Source: Lachnospiraceae bacterium (GTDB taxonomy: Bacteria; Bacillota; Clostridia; Lachnospirales; Lachnospiraceae). From it: 64,000 nt of DNA. Both the position numbers and the translations under genes were made by a program. Positions 1-8,622 of the stretch are shown here, in pieces. The DNA lies in assembly GCA_015258095.1 (NCBI GenBank), contig JABZIV010000007.1:1-64000 (forward strand), given 5' to 3'. Numbering within the stretch: position 1 is the stretch's first letter; every line of letters starts with the position of its first letter. Below the pieces are notes generated by a model, which worked only from the letters and a program-made list of their open reading frames with translations, was not told where the DNA came from and searched no databases.

Positions 1-2
1 TT

Positions 3-113
3 CAGAAGGAGAAGGAAGAGACGGAAAAAGCACTCACAGAGAAGTGGGAACGATGGGAGTATCTCTCTGCTCTGCAAGAAAAGATAGAGGCGGGAGAAAA
101 GAAAGCATATTAA
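3..113 (+). CDS. C-terminal tail of an upstream protein, possibly an ABC-F ATPase
   Basis: An open frame enters from the left edge and stops at TAA 111-113, giving about 36 visible residues. They are highly charged (many K and E) and look like a coiled coil, with a KWERWEYLSALQEKIE-type stretch near the end. ABC-F ribosome-associated ATPases often end in a helix of the style KWE-x-LS-x-x-LE, so that family is my best guess, but no catalytic motif is in the window. The stop is 17 bases before the next start, so the two genes are probably co-transcribed. Confidence 0.5.
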   Translation, partial: QKEKEETEKALTEKWERWEYLSALQEKIEAGEKKAY

Positions 114-130
114 AAAGGAGAGATACGAAA

Positions 131-1477
131 ATGTATTCTGTAGCCATTGTGAGTCCGGAGAAGTCTTTGGAGCCGATTGAAAAAGTGATTCGGGATGAGA
201 GTTTTGAATGCAAGTTTTATCCCTATATTTATAATCATCTATCGGATATCGATGCCATCTATGCGGATTGCCGGGGAAAGTGTGATGTCCTCTTCTTCTC
301 CGGAGAGCTGGGGTATCATTATATCCTGAAGAAGTTTCCGGACATCGAGATTCCTTGCGCCTTTACAGCGTATGAACCGATTGATGTGTTATCCATCTTA
401 TTGCATTTTCAGATGGAGCATAAAGAGATTCCCTTAAATCGTGTCTTTTGTGATTTCCTGACGGAAACCAATCATTTTATGGAAGTACCGAAGTATTTGA
501 AGGAGGGGGAACGGCCATATTTTTATTTGGACGGACACTATGACTATAGGCATATTACGGATTATGCGAAAAAGTTGTGGGATAAAGGAAAGATTGACTG
601 CATTCTCTCGAGAAGCATTAACAATTTACGAAAGCTTGATGAGCTGCAAATTCCATACGTCGCCGTTTTTCCGGATGAAAAGATGATTCGGACTTCGATT
701 CAGCATGCTTTGAATACCTTAAAATTGAAGACCATTACAGAGAGCCGGACGCTTTCTGTTCTGCTTCGTCTTCCCTTTTCGGAAGAACTGGAGAAGGAGG
801 AGCAGGAGTATCGGGAGGCGGAGGTCTTTCGCTTTCTTACCGTGTTCAGAAAAGAGAAACACCTGCATTTTTCAATAGAGAGAGGGTTTAATCAGTTTGC
901 CATGGAAAGGAAGCTCTCCATGGAAACGGAGACCTTCTCCGTTCTGGAAGAAATTCTCATGCAGTGTAAGAAGAATCTGCTTTTTCCGTTTCGACTCGGA
1001 ATCGGGCTGAGCAGTTCCAAAGAACGAAGCCGGTACTATGCGGAACGCGCTTTACTGGAAAGCAATCACTATGGAAAGAATGATGCCTTTTTTATGGAGG
1101 AGGAAGGAATACTCATCGGACCGCTTTCCGGAGATATTCGTCTGACCAATAATTATAAGAACGACAAGGCACTCCGTTTTGCAAAAAATCACGGTATTCA
1201 TGAGAGTAATATTTTGAAGTTGGTGAGCCTCTATGAAAATGCGCCGGAGAAAGGCTTCAACGCACAAAGTATTGCAGAGCTGCTGGGGATTACACCGAGG
1301 TCCGCCAGTCGTATTCTGGTAAAACTCCTGCAACACAATCTGATTCGGGAGGGCGTTTTGGAAGAAGGAGAAAGATCCGGATCGGAGAAGAAAACAAAGC
1401 AGGGACGACCGTCTTACCATTTTCATTTTGTGAAAGAGCAGTTTGAGAAGACTTTTTTGCAGGGAGTTCGTTCATAA
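131..1477 (+). CDS. Winged-helix transcriptional regulator with degenerate GGDEF-like domain
   Basis: A 448-residue cytoplasmic protein without membrane segments. I chose ATG 131 because AAGGAG lies 10 bases upstream; an in-frame ATG at 44 would overlap the preceding gene. Residues 1 to about 190 form an alpha/beta region that looks like a receptor or sensor domain. The middle contains FRLGIGLSSSKERSRYYAERAL, the pattern seen in degenerate GGDEF-like domains of PucR/CdaR-type regulators; no GGDEF catalytic motif is present. Near residues 375-425 is a winged helix-turn-helix (AELLGITPRSASRILVKLL), followed by a GRPSYHF tail. Ligand and targets are unknown. It may control its neighbours or act elsewhere. 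Confidence 0.6.
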   Translation: MYSVAIVSPEKSLEPIEKVIRDESFECKFYPYIYNHLSDIDAIYADCRGKCDVLFFSGELGYHYILKKFPDIEIPCAFTAYEPIDVLSILLHFQMEHKEIPLNRVFCDFLTETNHFMEVPKYLKEGERPYFYLDGHYDYRHITDYAKKLWDKGKIDCILSRSINNLRKLDELQIPYVAVFPDEKMIRTSIQHALNTLKLKTITESRTLSVLLRLPFSEELEKEEQEYREAEVFRFLTVFRKEKHLHFSIERGFNQFAMERKLSMETETFSVLEEILMQCKKNLLFPFRLGIGLSSSKERSRYYAERALLESNHYGKNDAFFMEEEGILIGPLSGDIRLTNNYKNDKALRFAKNHGIHESNILKLVSLYENAPEKGFNAQSIAELLGITPRSASRILVKLLQHNLIREGVLEEGERSGSEKKTKQGRPSYHFHFVKEQFEKTFLQGVRS

Positions 1478-1480
1478 AAT

Positions 1481-1508
1481 CGATACGATAGTACGTTCTT
1501 CCGTATCG
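1481..1508 (+). other. Short inverted repeat downstream of the regulator gene
   Basis: CGATACG at 1481-1487 pairs with CGTATCG at 1502-1508 across a 14-base loop, and two outer bases can also pair. No T-run follows, so this is not a standard intrinsic terminator. It could be a protein binding site or a weak transcript end. Confidence 0.35.
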
Positions 1509-1526
1509 GTCTAAAGATTGCTCTTC

Positions 1527-1555
1527 TTCTCATTTTTCGCAAATTGTTGTATAAT
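1527..1555 (+). promoter_or_regulatory. Possible promoter for the ftsK operon
   Basis: TATAAT at 1550-1555 is a perfect -10 and is directly preceded by TTG. There is no convincing -35 at 16-18 bases upstream. It lies 31 bases before the ftsK start, which suits a short leader. Confidence 0.4.
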
Positions 1556-1586
1556 TTCCGAAGATTTATAGATTGAGTAGGAGCGT

Positions 1587-4103
1587 ATGGGAAGAAGACG
1601 AAACACGAGTAGAAAAAATAGTCGAAAGAAAACAAGGGTAAAATCCGGGGGGCTGGATCCGAAGATGCGGGAGGAGATTGTGCTCCTTTTCTGTTGCCTT
1701 TTCTCTTTCTTGCTTTTTTTAAGCAATTTAGGATTTTGCGGTTTTCTTGGGGAACTGTTGAAGAAGGGACAGTTCTTATTTTTTGGCAGTTTCTATTTTC
1801 TCTTTCCGTTCCTTCTTTTCTTTTTGCTTCTGTTTTATAGAATGAATCGGGAGAATCCGACTGTATTTAGACGGATTTCCGCTATGCTTCTCTTTTATTT
1901 GCTTTTGGAAAGTTTTTTTTCCACGCTGTTCCTCGGAAAGGAGATTCCGTTTGATCTCTTTTCTCTTTTGGAGGGGGGAGGCATATTCGGAAATGGACTG
2001 CTCTTTCTTCTTTCCACATTTTTAGGAAGAATCGGGGCTCTTTTGGTTCTTTTCTTTTTCTTGCTCCTTTCTCTTGTTTTCGTTACGGAGAAACCGATTG
2101 TAAGCCTCTTTACACGCTTTTCCATGCAAACCGCGGAGAAGGCGGGAAGAAAGGCAAAGAGTGACTTGCAGCGCATTTCTACCGGTGCAAGAGAAGCCCT
2201 TAGAGAGAGAAGGGAAAGAAGAGAGAAAAAGGAAGCGAAAGGAGTGGATTTCTCCGCTACGGATTTTCATATCGCTGATTTTTCGGAAGAAAAGGAAACA
2301 AAGGGGCTGTTTGAGGAAGAGAATCCGATCGAAGAAGAGAGTCCGATCGAGGAAGAGAATCCGATCGAAGAAGAGAATGCATTCCGTTCAGACGGTGAGA
2401 AGGATGAAAAGGAAGAGCCGTTTTCTTATGAAGAGTATGACCTGAACGAGGATAACGGGGGAGGAGAAGCGCCACTTTCGGAAGAAGAATGGAAGAGAAA
2501 GTTATTAGAAGGGGATGGTTCCCTGAGAGTGGTGGAGACTGCTTCCGGAGAAAGGATTTCGTCCGACAGAGAAAAGTTACAGGAGCGCATTCGAAATAAG
2601 AGAGAAGAGGAAGAACTGGTACCGGACATGGAGACTAAGCCCTATCAGTTTCCGCCGCTTTCTCTTCTGAAATGTGCAAAGGATAAGACGGTTGGTGAGA
2701 AAAATGAAATTGAACGCAATGCTCGAACTTTGCAGGAAACCCTGAAGAGTTTCGGCATTTCGGTAAGTATCACGAACGTTTCCGTAGGACCGTCCGTTAC
2801 GCGCTATGAATTGCAACCGGAGCAGGGGGTGAAGCTTGCCAAGATTGTATCCCTGAGTAATGACATAAAGATGCGTCTTGCGGCCTCGGATATTCGTATA
2901 GAAGCGCCGATTCCCGGAAAGTCTGCGGTTGGTATCGAAGTACCGAACAAAAACAGTCAGGTGGTCTATCTGGGAGATATCCTGTCTTCCGAAGAATTCC
3001 AAAAAAGCAAGATGCGTCTTGCCTTCGGTGTCGGAAAGGATATCGCGGGAAAGGTAGTGATCACGGACATCGCGAAGATGCCGCACCTTCTTGTAGCCGG
3101 AGCGACGGGGGCGGGAAAGTCTGTTTCCATCAATACTTTGATTATGTCCATCCTGTATAAGTATACGCCGGAAGAAGTCAGGATGATTATGGTGGATCCC
3201 AAGGTGGTAGAATTGCAGGTTTATAACGGGATTCCCCATCTTCTGATTCCGGTAGTCACGGACCCGAAGAAGGCGGCGCAGGCTCTGAATTGGGCGGTGG
3301 CGGAGATGACCGTGCGCTATAAGAAGTTTGCGAATTTATCTGTGCGGGATCTTGCAGGATATAACGAAAAAATAAGAAAGATGAAAAAGGAAGAGCGGGA
3401 AGCGGAGCAACTGGAGATTCTTCCGCAGATTATCATCATTATCGATGAACTTGCGGATCTCATGATGGTGTCGGCACAGGAGGTGGAGGACGCGATTGTA
3501 CGTTTGACACAGCTTGCCAGAGCCTGCGGAATGCACCTGATTATTGCGACACAGCGTCCCTCCGTCAATGTTATTACCGGTTTAATCAAGGCAAATGTGC
3601 CTTCGCGAATTGCTTTTTCCGTAAGCAGCGGGGTAGATTCCCGTACGATTATCGATATGAACGGGGCGGAAAAGTTACTGGGGAAGGGAGATATGCTGTT
3701 CTTCCCGCAAAGTCTGCCTAAACCGATTCGAGTTCAGGGGGCCTTTGTATCGGATGAAGAAGTCGGGAAAGTGACGGACTTTTTAAAGAAAGAAGGAGAA
3801 ACGGAATACAATACGAAAGTTTTGCAATCGATTGAGGAAAGCGGCGGGAGAGAAGAAGCGGATAACGTAAGTAATGAGCAAGATGCCCTTTTTGTGGAAG
3901 CGGCACAGCTTGTGATGGATACGGAGAAAGCGAGCATAGGTTTTCTGCAAAGACGGTTCCGTATCGGCTTCAATCGAGCGGCGAGGATTATGGATCAGCT
4001 GGCAGAAGCCGGCGTAGTAGGGGATGAAGAAGGTACGAAGGCCAGAAAAGTTCTGATGAGTAAAGAAGAGTTCAATACACTAATACAGAATAAAGGAGAG
4101 TGA
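1587..4103 (+). CDS. ftsK: FtsK/SpoIIIE DNA translocase
   Basis: An 838-residue membrane-anchored DNA pump that moves chromosome ends through the division or sporulation septum. The first 180 residues hold several very hydrophobic segments, expected to anchor the protein in the septal membrane. An acidic linker with NPIEEE repeats (about residues 243-266) follows. The motor has Walker A GATGAGKS near residue 506 and Walker [13 protein letters not shown] near 620. The last 70 residues match the FtsK gamma winged helix ([20 protein letters not shown]), which reads oriented chromosome sequences. FtsK and SpoIIIE cannot be separated from this sequence. The fhs gene starts four bases after the stop, so the two are in one transcript. 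Confidence 0.93.
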   Translation: MGRRRNTSRKNSRKKTRVKSGGLDPKMREEIVLLFCCLFSFLLFLSNLGFCGFLGELLKKGQFLFFGSFYFLFPFLLFFLLLFYRMNRENPTVFRRISAMLLFYLLLESFFSTLFLGKEIPFDLFSLLEGGGIFGNGLLFLLSTFLGRIGALLVLFFFLLLSLVFVTEKPIVSLFTRFSMQTAEKAGRKAKSDLQRISTGAREALRERRERREKKEAKGVDFSATDFHIADFSEEKETKGLFEEENPIEEESPIEEENPIEEENAFRSDGEKDEKEEPFSYEEYDLNEDNGGGEAPLSEEEWKRKLLEGDGSLRVVETASGERISSDREKLQERIRNKREEEELVPDMETKPYQFPPLSLLKCAKDKTVGEKNEIERNARTLQETLKSFGISVSITNVSVGPSVTRYELQPEQGVKLAKIVSLSNDIKMRLAASDIRIEAPIPGKSAVGIEVPNKNSQVVYLGDILSSEEFQKSKMRLAFGVGKDIAGKVVITDIAKMPHLLVAGATGAGKSVSINTLIMSILYKYTPEEVRMIMVDPKVVELQVYNGIPHLLIPVVTDPKKAAQALNWAVAEMTVRYKKFANLSVRDLAGYNEKIRKMKKEEREAEQLEILPQIIIIIDELADLMMVSAQEVEDAIVRLTQLARACGMHLIIATQRPSVNVITGLIKANVPSRIAFSVSSGVDSRTIIDMNGAEKLLGKGDMLFFPQSLPKPIRVQGAFVSDEEVGKVTDFLKKEGETEYNTKVLQSIEESGGREEADNVSNEQDALFVEAAQLVMDTEKASIGFLQRRFRIGFNRAARIMDQLAEAGVVGDEEGTKARKVLMSKEEFNTLIQNKGE
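2313..2384 (+). repeat. Four tandem 18-bp repeats inside ftsK
   Basis: Units at 2313-2330, 2331-2348, 2349-2366 and 2367-2384 encode repeats of the type E-E-x-P-I; the fourth is degenerate. They differ at only a few bases, lie in frame in the linker between the membrane part and the motor, and add only spacer length. Confidence 0.85.
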
Positions 4104-4107
4104 ACCC

Positions 4108-5772
4108 ATGAAGACAGACCTGGAAATTGCACAAGAAAATACCCTGCTCGACATTACGAAAATTGCCGAACGTTATGCGATTAAAGAGGATGAGCTGGAG
4201 CTTTATGGAAAATATAAAGCGAAGCTTTCTCCCGAAGTGTATGAGAAAAGAAAAGAAAAGAAAGACGGAAAACTGGTACTGGTTACGGCCATCAATCCAA
4301 CCCCCCTTGGGGAGGGAAAAACCACCGTTACGGTAGGCTTAACCGATGCTTTGAATCGCCTTGGAAAGAAAGCGGTTGCCGCCCTCCGGGAGCCGAGTCT
4401 CGGACCCTGCTTCGGGATCAAGGGCGGTGCAGCCGGAGGAGGATATGCCCAAGTGGTTCCGATGGAGGATCTGAATCTCCATTTCACGGGAGATTTCCAT
4501 GCGATTACTTCTGCAAACAATCTGCTATCCGCAGTGCTCGATAATCATATTAAGCAGGGAAATGCACTGCACATTGATTTGAAGAGAATTCAGTGGAAGC
4601 GCTGCCTCGATATGAATGACAGAGCGCTTCGAAACATCGTTATCGGTCTTGGCGGAGCACAGGACGGAGTAGTAAGAGAAGACCACTTCATCATCACCGT
4701 GGCGTCGGAGATTATGGCCATTCTCTGCCTCAGTAAGGACCTTTCGGATTTGAAAGCCCGTCTTTCCAGAATCATCGTAGCGTATGATCAGGAAGGAAAA
4801 GCGGTTACTGCGGAAGATCTTCATGCGGTCGGTTCCATGGCGGTGCTTTTGAAAGACGCGATGAAGCCCAATATTGTACAGACCTTGGAGAAGAATCTGG
4901 TTCTTGTGCACGGAGGCCCTTTTGCCAACATTGCCCATGGATGTAATTCCATTTTGGCGACGAAGTATGCCTTGAAGTTGTCGGATATCACGATAACGGA
5001 AGCCGGGTTCGGTGCGGATTTGGGAGCGGAGAAATTTTTCGATATCACTTCCCAGCTCGGTTCTCTTCATCCCGATGCGGCCGTTCTTGTCGCTACAGTC
5101 CGCGCCCTGAAGTACAACGGTGGCGTGGAGAAATCCGCGCTGAAAGAGGAGAACCTTCCCGCCCTGGAAAGAGGTATCGTAAATCTGGAAAAGCATATTG
5201 AAAATGTAAAGAAATATGGTCTTCCACTGGTTGTAGCTATCAATCGTTTTAGCGAAGATACGGAGCGGGAACTGGCTTTTCTTTCCGATTTCTGTAAGAA
5301 GAAAGGCGTGGGTTTCGCCGTGACAGAGGCACATGGAAAGGGAGGAGCCGGCGGAGAGGCCCTGGCAAGAGAAGTTTTACAGGCTTTAGAAGAGAAGGCG
5401 GATTTTCATCCTGTGCAGGATTTATCCCTCTCTTTAAAGGAGAAAATTTCCAGAGTGGCAAGGGAGATCTATGGAGCGAAGGAAGTCGCCTATACGGGAA
5501 AGGCGGAAAAGGAACTGGAACGTCTCACTCTAATGGGTTTCTCTTCCTGTCCGGTCTGCATGGCGAAGACACAGTACAGTCTCTCGGACAATCCTCTGCT
5601 TCTCGGGCGACCTGAAGGGTTCACGCTTTCCGTGAAAGAGGTTTATGTTTCAGCAGGGGCAGGCTTTGTGGTAGTACTAACAGGAGATATTATGACGATG
5701 CCGGGGCTTCCCAAGATTCCCGCTGCAGAGCGGATTGATCTTGTGGAGGGACAGATTGTCGGTTTATCGTAA
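4108..5772 (+). CDS. fhs: Formate--tetrahydrofolate ligase
   Basis: A 554-residue cytosolic enzyme (EC 6.3.4.3), the usual family length. It uses ATP to join formate to tetrahydrofolate, giving 10-formyl-THF for purine synthesis and for formylation of the initiator tRNA. The P-loop [10 protein letters not shown] lies at about residues 66-75, followed by the conserved [23 protein letters not shown] block and an [11 protein letters not shown] motif. ATG 4108 has GGAG ten bases upstream. The product feeds fmt, 5 kb downstream in the same run of genes. Its position between ftsK and murE is unusual. No acetogenic (Wood-Ljungdahl) genes are visible. Confidence 0.95.
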   Translation: MKTDLEIAQENTLLDITKIAERYAIKEDELELYGKYKAKLSPEVYEKRKEKKDGKLVLVTAINPTPLGEGKTTVTVGLTDALNRLGKKAVAALREPSLGPCFGIKGGAAGGGYAQVVPMEDLNLHFTGDFHAITSANNLLSAVLDNHIKQGNALHIDLKRIQWKRCLDMNDRALRNIVIGLGGAQDGVVREDHFIITVASEIMAILCLSKDLSDLKARLSRIIVAYDQEGKAVTAEDLHAVGSMAVLLKDAMKPNIVQTLEKNLVLVHGGPFANIAHGCNSILATKYALKLSDITITEAGFGADLGAEKFFDITSQLGSLHPDAAVLVATVRALKYNGGVEKSALKEENLPALERGIVNLEKHIENVKKYGLPLVVAINRFSEDTERELAFLSDFCKKKGVGFAVTEAHGKGGAGGEALAREVLQALEEKADFHPVQDLSLSLKEKISRVAREIYGAKEVAYTGKAEKELERLTLMGFSSCPVCMAKTQYSLSDNPLLLGRPEGFTLSVKEVYVSAGAGFVVVLTGDIMTMPGLPKIPAAERIDLVEGQIVGLS

Positions 5773-5789
5773 GGAAAGGTCGAGAGAGG

Positions 5790-7274
5790 ATGAGTAATTG
5801 GTTTCATGCAGTAAAAGGGGCGGAGGTTCTTCTGGGAAATCCGGAACAGGAGGAGCTCTTGGGACTTTCTTATGATTCAAGAAAGGCGAAAGCGGGGGAC
5901 TTGTTTCTCTGTATGCAGGGGACAACCATGGATTCCCATGATAAGATTCCCGAGTTAATCGAAAAAGGAGTTCGACTCTTTGTTGTGGAGAAAGGACTCT
6001 CCGAATTAGGCTTAGAGGATAAGGAGAAAGAGAAGCTTTGCGTAGTTCGAGTGGAAAATGCGAGGGCCGCTCTTGCAGAACTCTCCGCCTTCTATTTTCG
6101 TTATCCGGCAAAAGAAATGCTGATGATCGGCATTACCGGAACAAAAGGAAAGACGACAACCGCCAGCATGGTACGCAGTATTCTGGAAGAAGGGGGATAT
6201 CATGCCGGTTTAATCGGTACCACGGGAATCGATTATATGGGAATTCATGAAGAGACGCGCAATACCACACCGGAATCCTATACCTTGCAGGAGACTTTTC
6301 GGAAGATGCGGGACAAAGGAGTCAATGCGGTGGTTATGGAAGCGTCCTCCCAGGGATTTAAGATGCATAGAACCGATGAAATTCTTTTCGACTATGGTAT
6401 CTTTACGAATATTGAAGAAGATCACATTGGCGTAAATGAACATAAAGACTTTGCGGAGTACAAATATTACAAATCGCGTATCTTTACCCAGTCGAAGGTG
6501 GGGCTGATTAACAGAGATGCCAATTTTGCAGAAGAATTTATTGAAAACGCGCCCTGTCCCACCTATACCTTTGCCTTAGAGCAGGAGGCGGACTTCCGTG
6601 CGGAGGAAGTCGAAACCCTTCGAGAAGATCATTTTATCGGCACGGTTTTCACCTTCGAGCACGGAGATGAAAAGGTAAAGATTTTTAACCATTTACCGGG
6701 AGTATACAATGTTTATAATGCGCTCGCTGCCGTGTCCCTGGCTTCCCTTTTAAAGATTCCGATGGAGAAGGTGAAGGATGCCCTTTCTAAAATCAAAGTA
6801 AACGGACGGATGGAAGTGGTTTTGCAAAGAGACGGACATACGGTTATTGTAGATTATGCGCATAATGCGCTTGGTATGAAGAATCTCCTGGAGACGCTTC
6901 GGCAGTACAATCCGGGAAGGCTGATTGTGGTCTTCGGTTGCGGAGGGAACCGTTCCAAAGAAAGACGCTACGGCATGGGAGAAGTAGCGGGAGAAATGGC
7001 GGATTTCAGTATTCTTACTGCCGATAATTCCCGTTACGAGAAGACGGAGGATATCATCAAAGATATTGAAAGTACCTTAACGAAGAAAACACGGAACTAT
7101 ATCGCGATACCGGACCGGCGAGAGGCCATTGCCTATGCCCTGAAGAATGCGAGAAGAGGAGATCTTATTGCGGTAATCGGAAAGGGCCATGAAGAATATA
7201 ACGAGGTAAACGGACAGTTCACGCATTTTGTGGACCGGGAGGTGATTCTGGAAGAAGCGGATAAGCTATCTTGA
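5790..7274 (+). CDS. murE: UDP-MurNAc-tripeptide synthetase
   Basis: A 494-residue Mur ligase that adds the third amino acid to UDP-MurNAc-L-Ala-D-Glu in the cytosol, the step before MurF. The ATP-binding loop GTKGKTTT is at residues 117-124, and VDYAHNALGMKNLLETL marks the start of the C-terminal domain. The substrate-specificity motif, DNPR in meso-diaminopimelate enzymes, reads DNSR here (about residues 412-415). The retained Arg favours diaminopimelate over lysine, but the Pro-to-Ser change leaves some doubt. murF follows after 49 bases. Confidence 0.93.
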   Translation: MSNWFHAVKGAEVLLGNPEQEELLGLSYDSRKAKAGDLFLCMQGTTMDSHDKIPELIEKGVRLFVVEKGLSELGLEDKEKEKLCVVRVENARAALAELSAFYFRYPAKEMLMIGITGTKGKTTTASMVRSILEEGGYHAGLIGTTGIDYMGIHEETRNTTPESYTLQETFRKMRDKGVNAVVMEASSQGFKMHRTDEILFDYGIFTNIEEDHIGVNEHKDFAEYKYYKSRIFTQSKVGLINRDANFAEEFIENAPCPTYTFALEQEADFRAEEVETLREDHFIGTVFTFEHGDEKVKIFNHLPGVYNVYNALAAVSLASLLKIPMEKVKDALSKIKVNGRMEVVLQRDGHTVIVDYAHNALGMKNLLETLRQYNPGRLIVVFGCGGNRSKERRYGMGEVAGEMADFSILTADNSRYEKTEDIIKDIESTLTKKTRNYIAIPDRREAIAYALKNARRGDLIAVIGKGHEEYNEVNGQFTHFVDREVILEEADKLS

Positions 7275-7323
7275 GAATGGACTCCCCGCTTCGGGAAGAC
7301 AGGGGAAAAAGAAGGGCAGTAGA

Positions 7324-8613
7324 ATGGATTTTGAACAAATTTTTTCCGCAATTGATCAAATTGTAGTGGATTCGAGAGAGGATTGCCGTTCGGCACTTTT
7401 TGTCCCGATAAAGGGGGAAAAGGTCGACGGACATCGTTTTATTCCGATGGCGATAGAGCATGGGGCCAGACATATTTTCACGGAGGAAGATGCGGGAGAA
7501 TGGGAAGCTCGTTATCCGGAGGTTCATTTTTATCCCGTGGATGATTGTTTATCCGCATTACAGAAATTTGGCGGATATTGTCGGGAAAAATATAAAGGAA
7601 CGCTTATTGGGGTTACCGGGTCTGTCGGAAAAACAACGACAAGAGAAATGATTGCAACAGCGCTTTCCTCGGAACGCGGTGTTTTTCAGACAAAAGGCAA
7701 TGCAAATTCCCAGATTGGAGTTCCGATTACCCTGTTTCACATGGCGAAGGAAAATCAGGAGATCAGTGTCATTGAGATGGGGGTTTCCTTCCCGGGGGAG
7801 ATGGAAAGGCTTGCTCAAATGGCAAGTGTGGATATTGCCGTCTTTACGAATATCGGGACGGCGCATCTGGAAAATATGCATACGAAGGAGAATACCTGTT
7901 TTGAGAAAATGCATATTTTGATGGGAAAGAAGAGAACGGTGCATCTTTATCTTCCGAAGAAAGACCCTATTCTTTCCGCCTTAACGGAAGAGAAGATTCG
8001 TGCCATGGGCTTCTTGGGAGAGGGAGAAGAGGCTATTTCTCTGAAAGTCTCTTTCTATGAGAAGGCGGACATTCCTCTATCCGTTCCGGGAGAACACATG
8101 GAGGAAAATGCCGGCATCGCTCTGCTTCTTTCGGAAGAGCTCTCCGTTTCTCTTTCTTCCGCAAAGGAGGCTTTGTTTCATTTTAGAGGGCTTCCCGGAA
8201 GAGGAGAGAAACGGAGAAGCAAAAAAGGAATCAGCATTTTGGATGACAGTTACAATGCCTCACCGGATTCTATGAAGGCCAGTCTCCGTGTTCTTTCAAA
8301 AGAGGAAGGAAAGAGGAGAATTGCAGTCCTCGGGGATATGAACGAGCTCGGGAAGGAGGAGCTTCTCTTGCATAGAGAAATCGGAGAAGAATTGAAGGAA
8401 CTTTCCATTGATGCTTTGTATACTTTAGGAGAGAAGGCGAGAGAGATTCGAAAAGGACTTTTCCCGAAGAACATTCCGGGGGAGGATTTCGATTCGCGGG
8501 AGGAACTGACGAAATGCCTAAAGAGGGAACTGAGAGCAGGGGATGTCGTTCTCTTTAAAGCCTCTCATTCTCTTTCTCTTTCCAAGGTGATAGAAGCTCT
8601 TTTAGAGGAGTAA
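7324..8613 (+). CDS. murF: UDP-MurNAc-tripeptide--D-alanyl-D-alanine ligase
   Basis: A 429-residue Mur ligase that adds D-Ala-D-Ala to complete the UDP-MurNAc-pentapeptide. The ATP loop GVTGSVGKTTTRE is near residues 95-107, VFTNIGTAHLENM is in the central domain and ILDDSYNASPDSMKASL marks the C-terminal domain, all standard for MurF. It is slightly shorter than the common 450-460 residues. ATG 7324 has GAAGGG upstream. Its TAA stop (8611-8613) forms part of the ribosome site of priA, which suggests coupled translation. Confidence 0.93.
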   Translation: MDFEQIFSAIDQIVVDSREDCRSALFVPIKGEKVDGHRFIPMAIEHGARHIFTEEDAGEWEARYPEVHFYPVDDCLSALQKFGGYCREKYKGTLIGVTGSVGKTTTREMIATALSSERGVFQTKGNANSQIGVPITLFHMAKENQEISVIEMGVSFPGEMERLAQMASVDIAVFTNIGTAHLENMHTKENTCFEKMHILMGKKRTVHLYLPKKDPILSALTEEKIRAMGFLGEGEEAISLKVSFYEKADIPLSVPGEHMEENAGIALLLSEELSVSLSSAKEALFHFRGLPGRGEKRRSKKGISILDDSYNASPDSMKASLRVLSKEEGKRRIAVLGDMNELGKEELLLHREIGEELKELSIDALYTLGEKAREIRKGLFPKNIPGEDFDSREELTKCLKRELRAGDVVLFKASHSLSLSKVIEALLEE

Positions 8614-8622
8614 GGAGTTGTT

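Noticed and set aside
44..130. Upstream extension of the regulator gene
   Set aside because: It overlaps the end of the preceding gene and lacks a ribosome site; ATG 131 has AAGGAG at suitable distance.
4525..5334. 269-codon frame on the - strand inside fhs
   Set aside because: Shadow frame without start signals.
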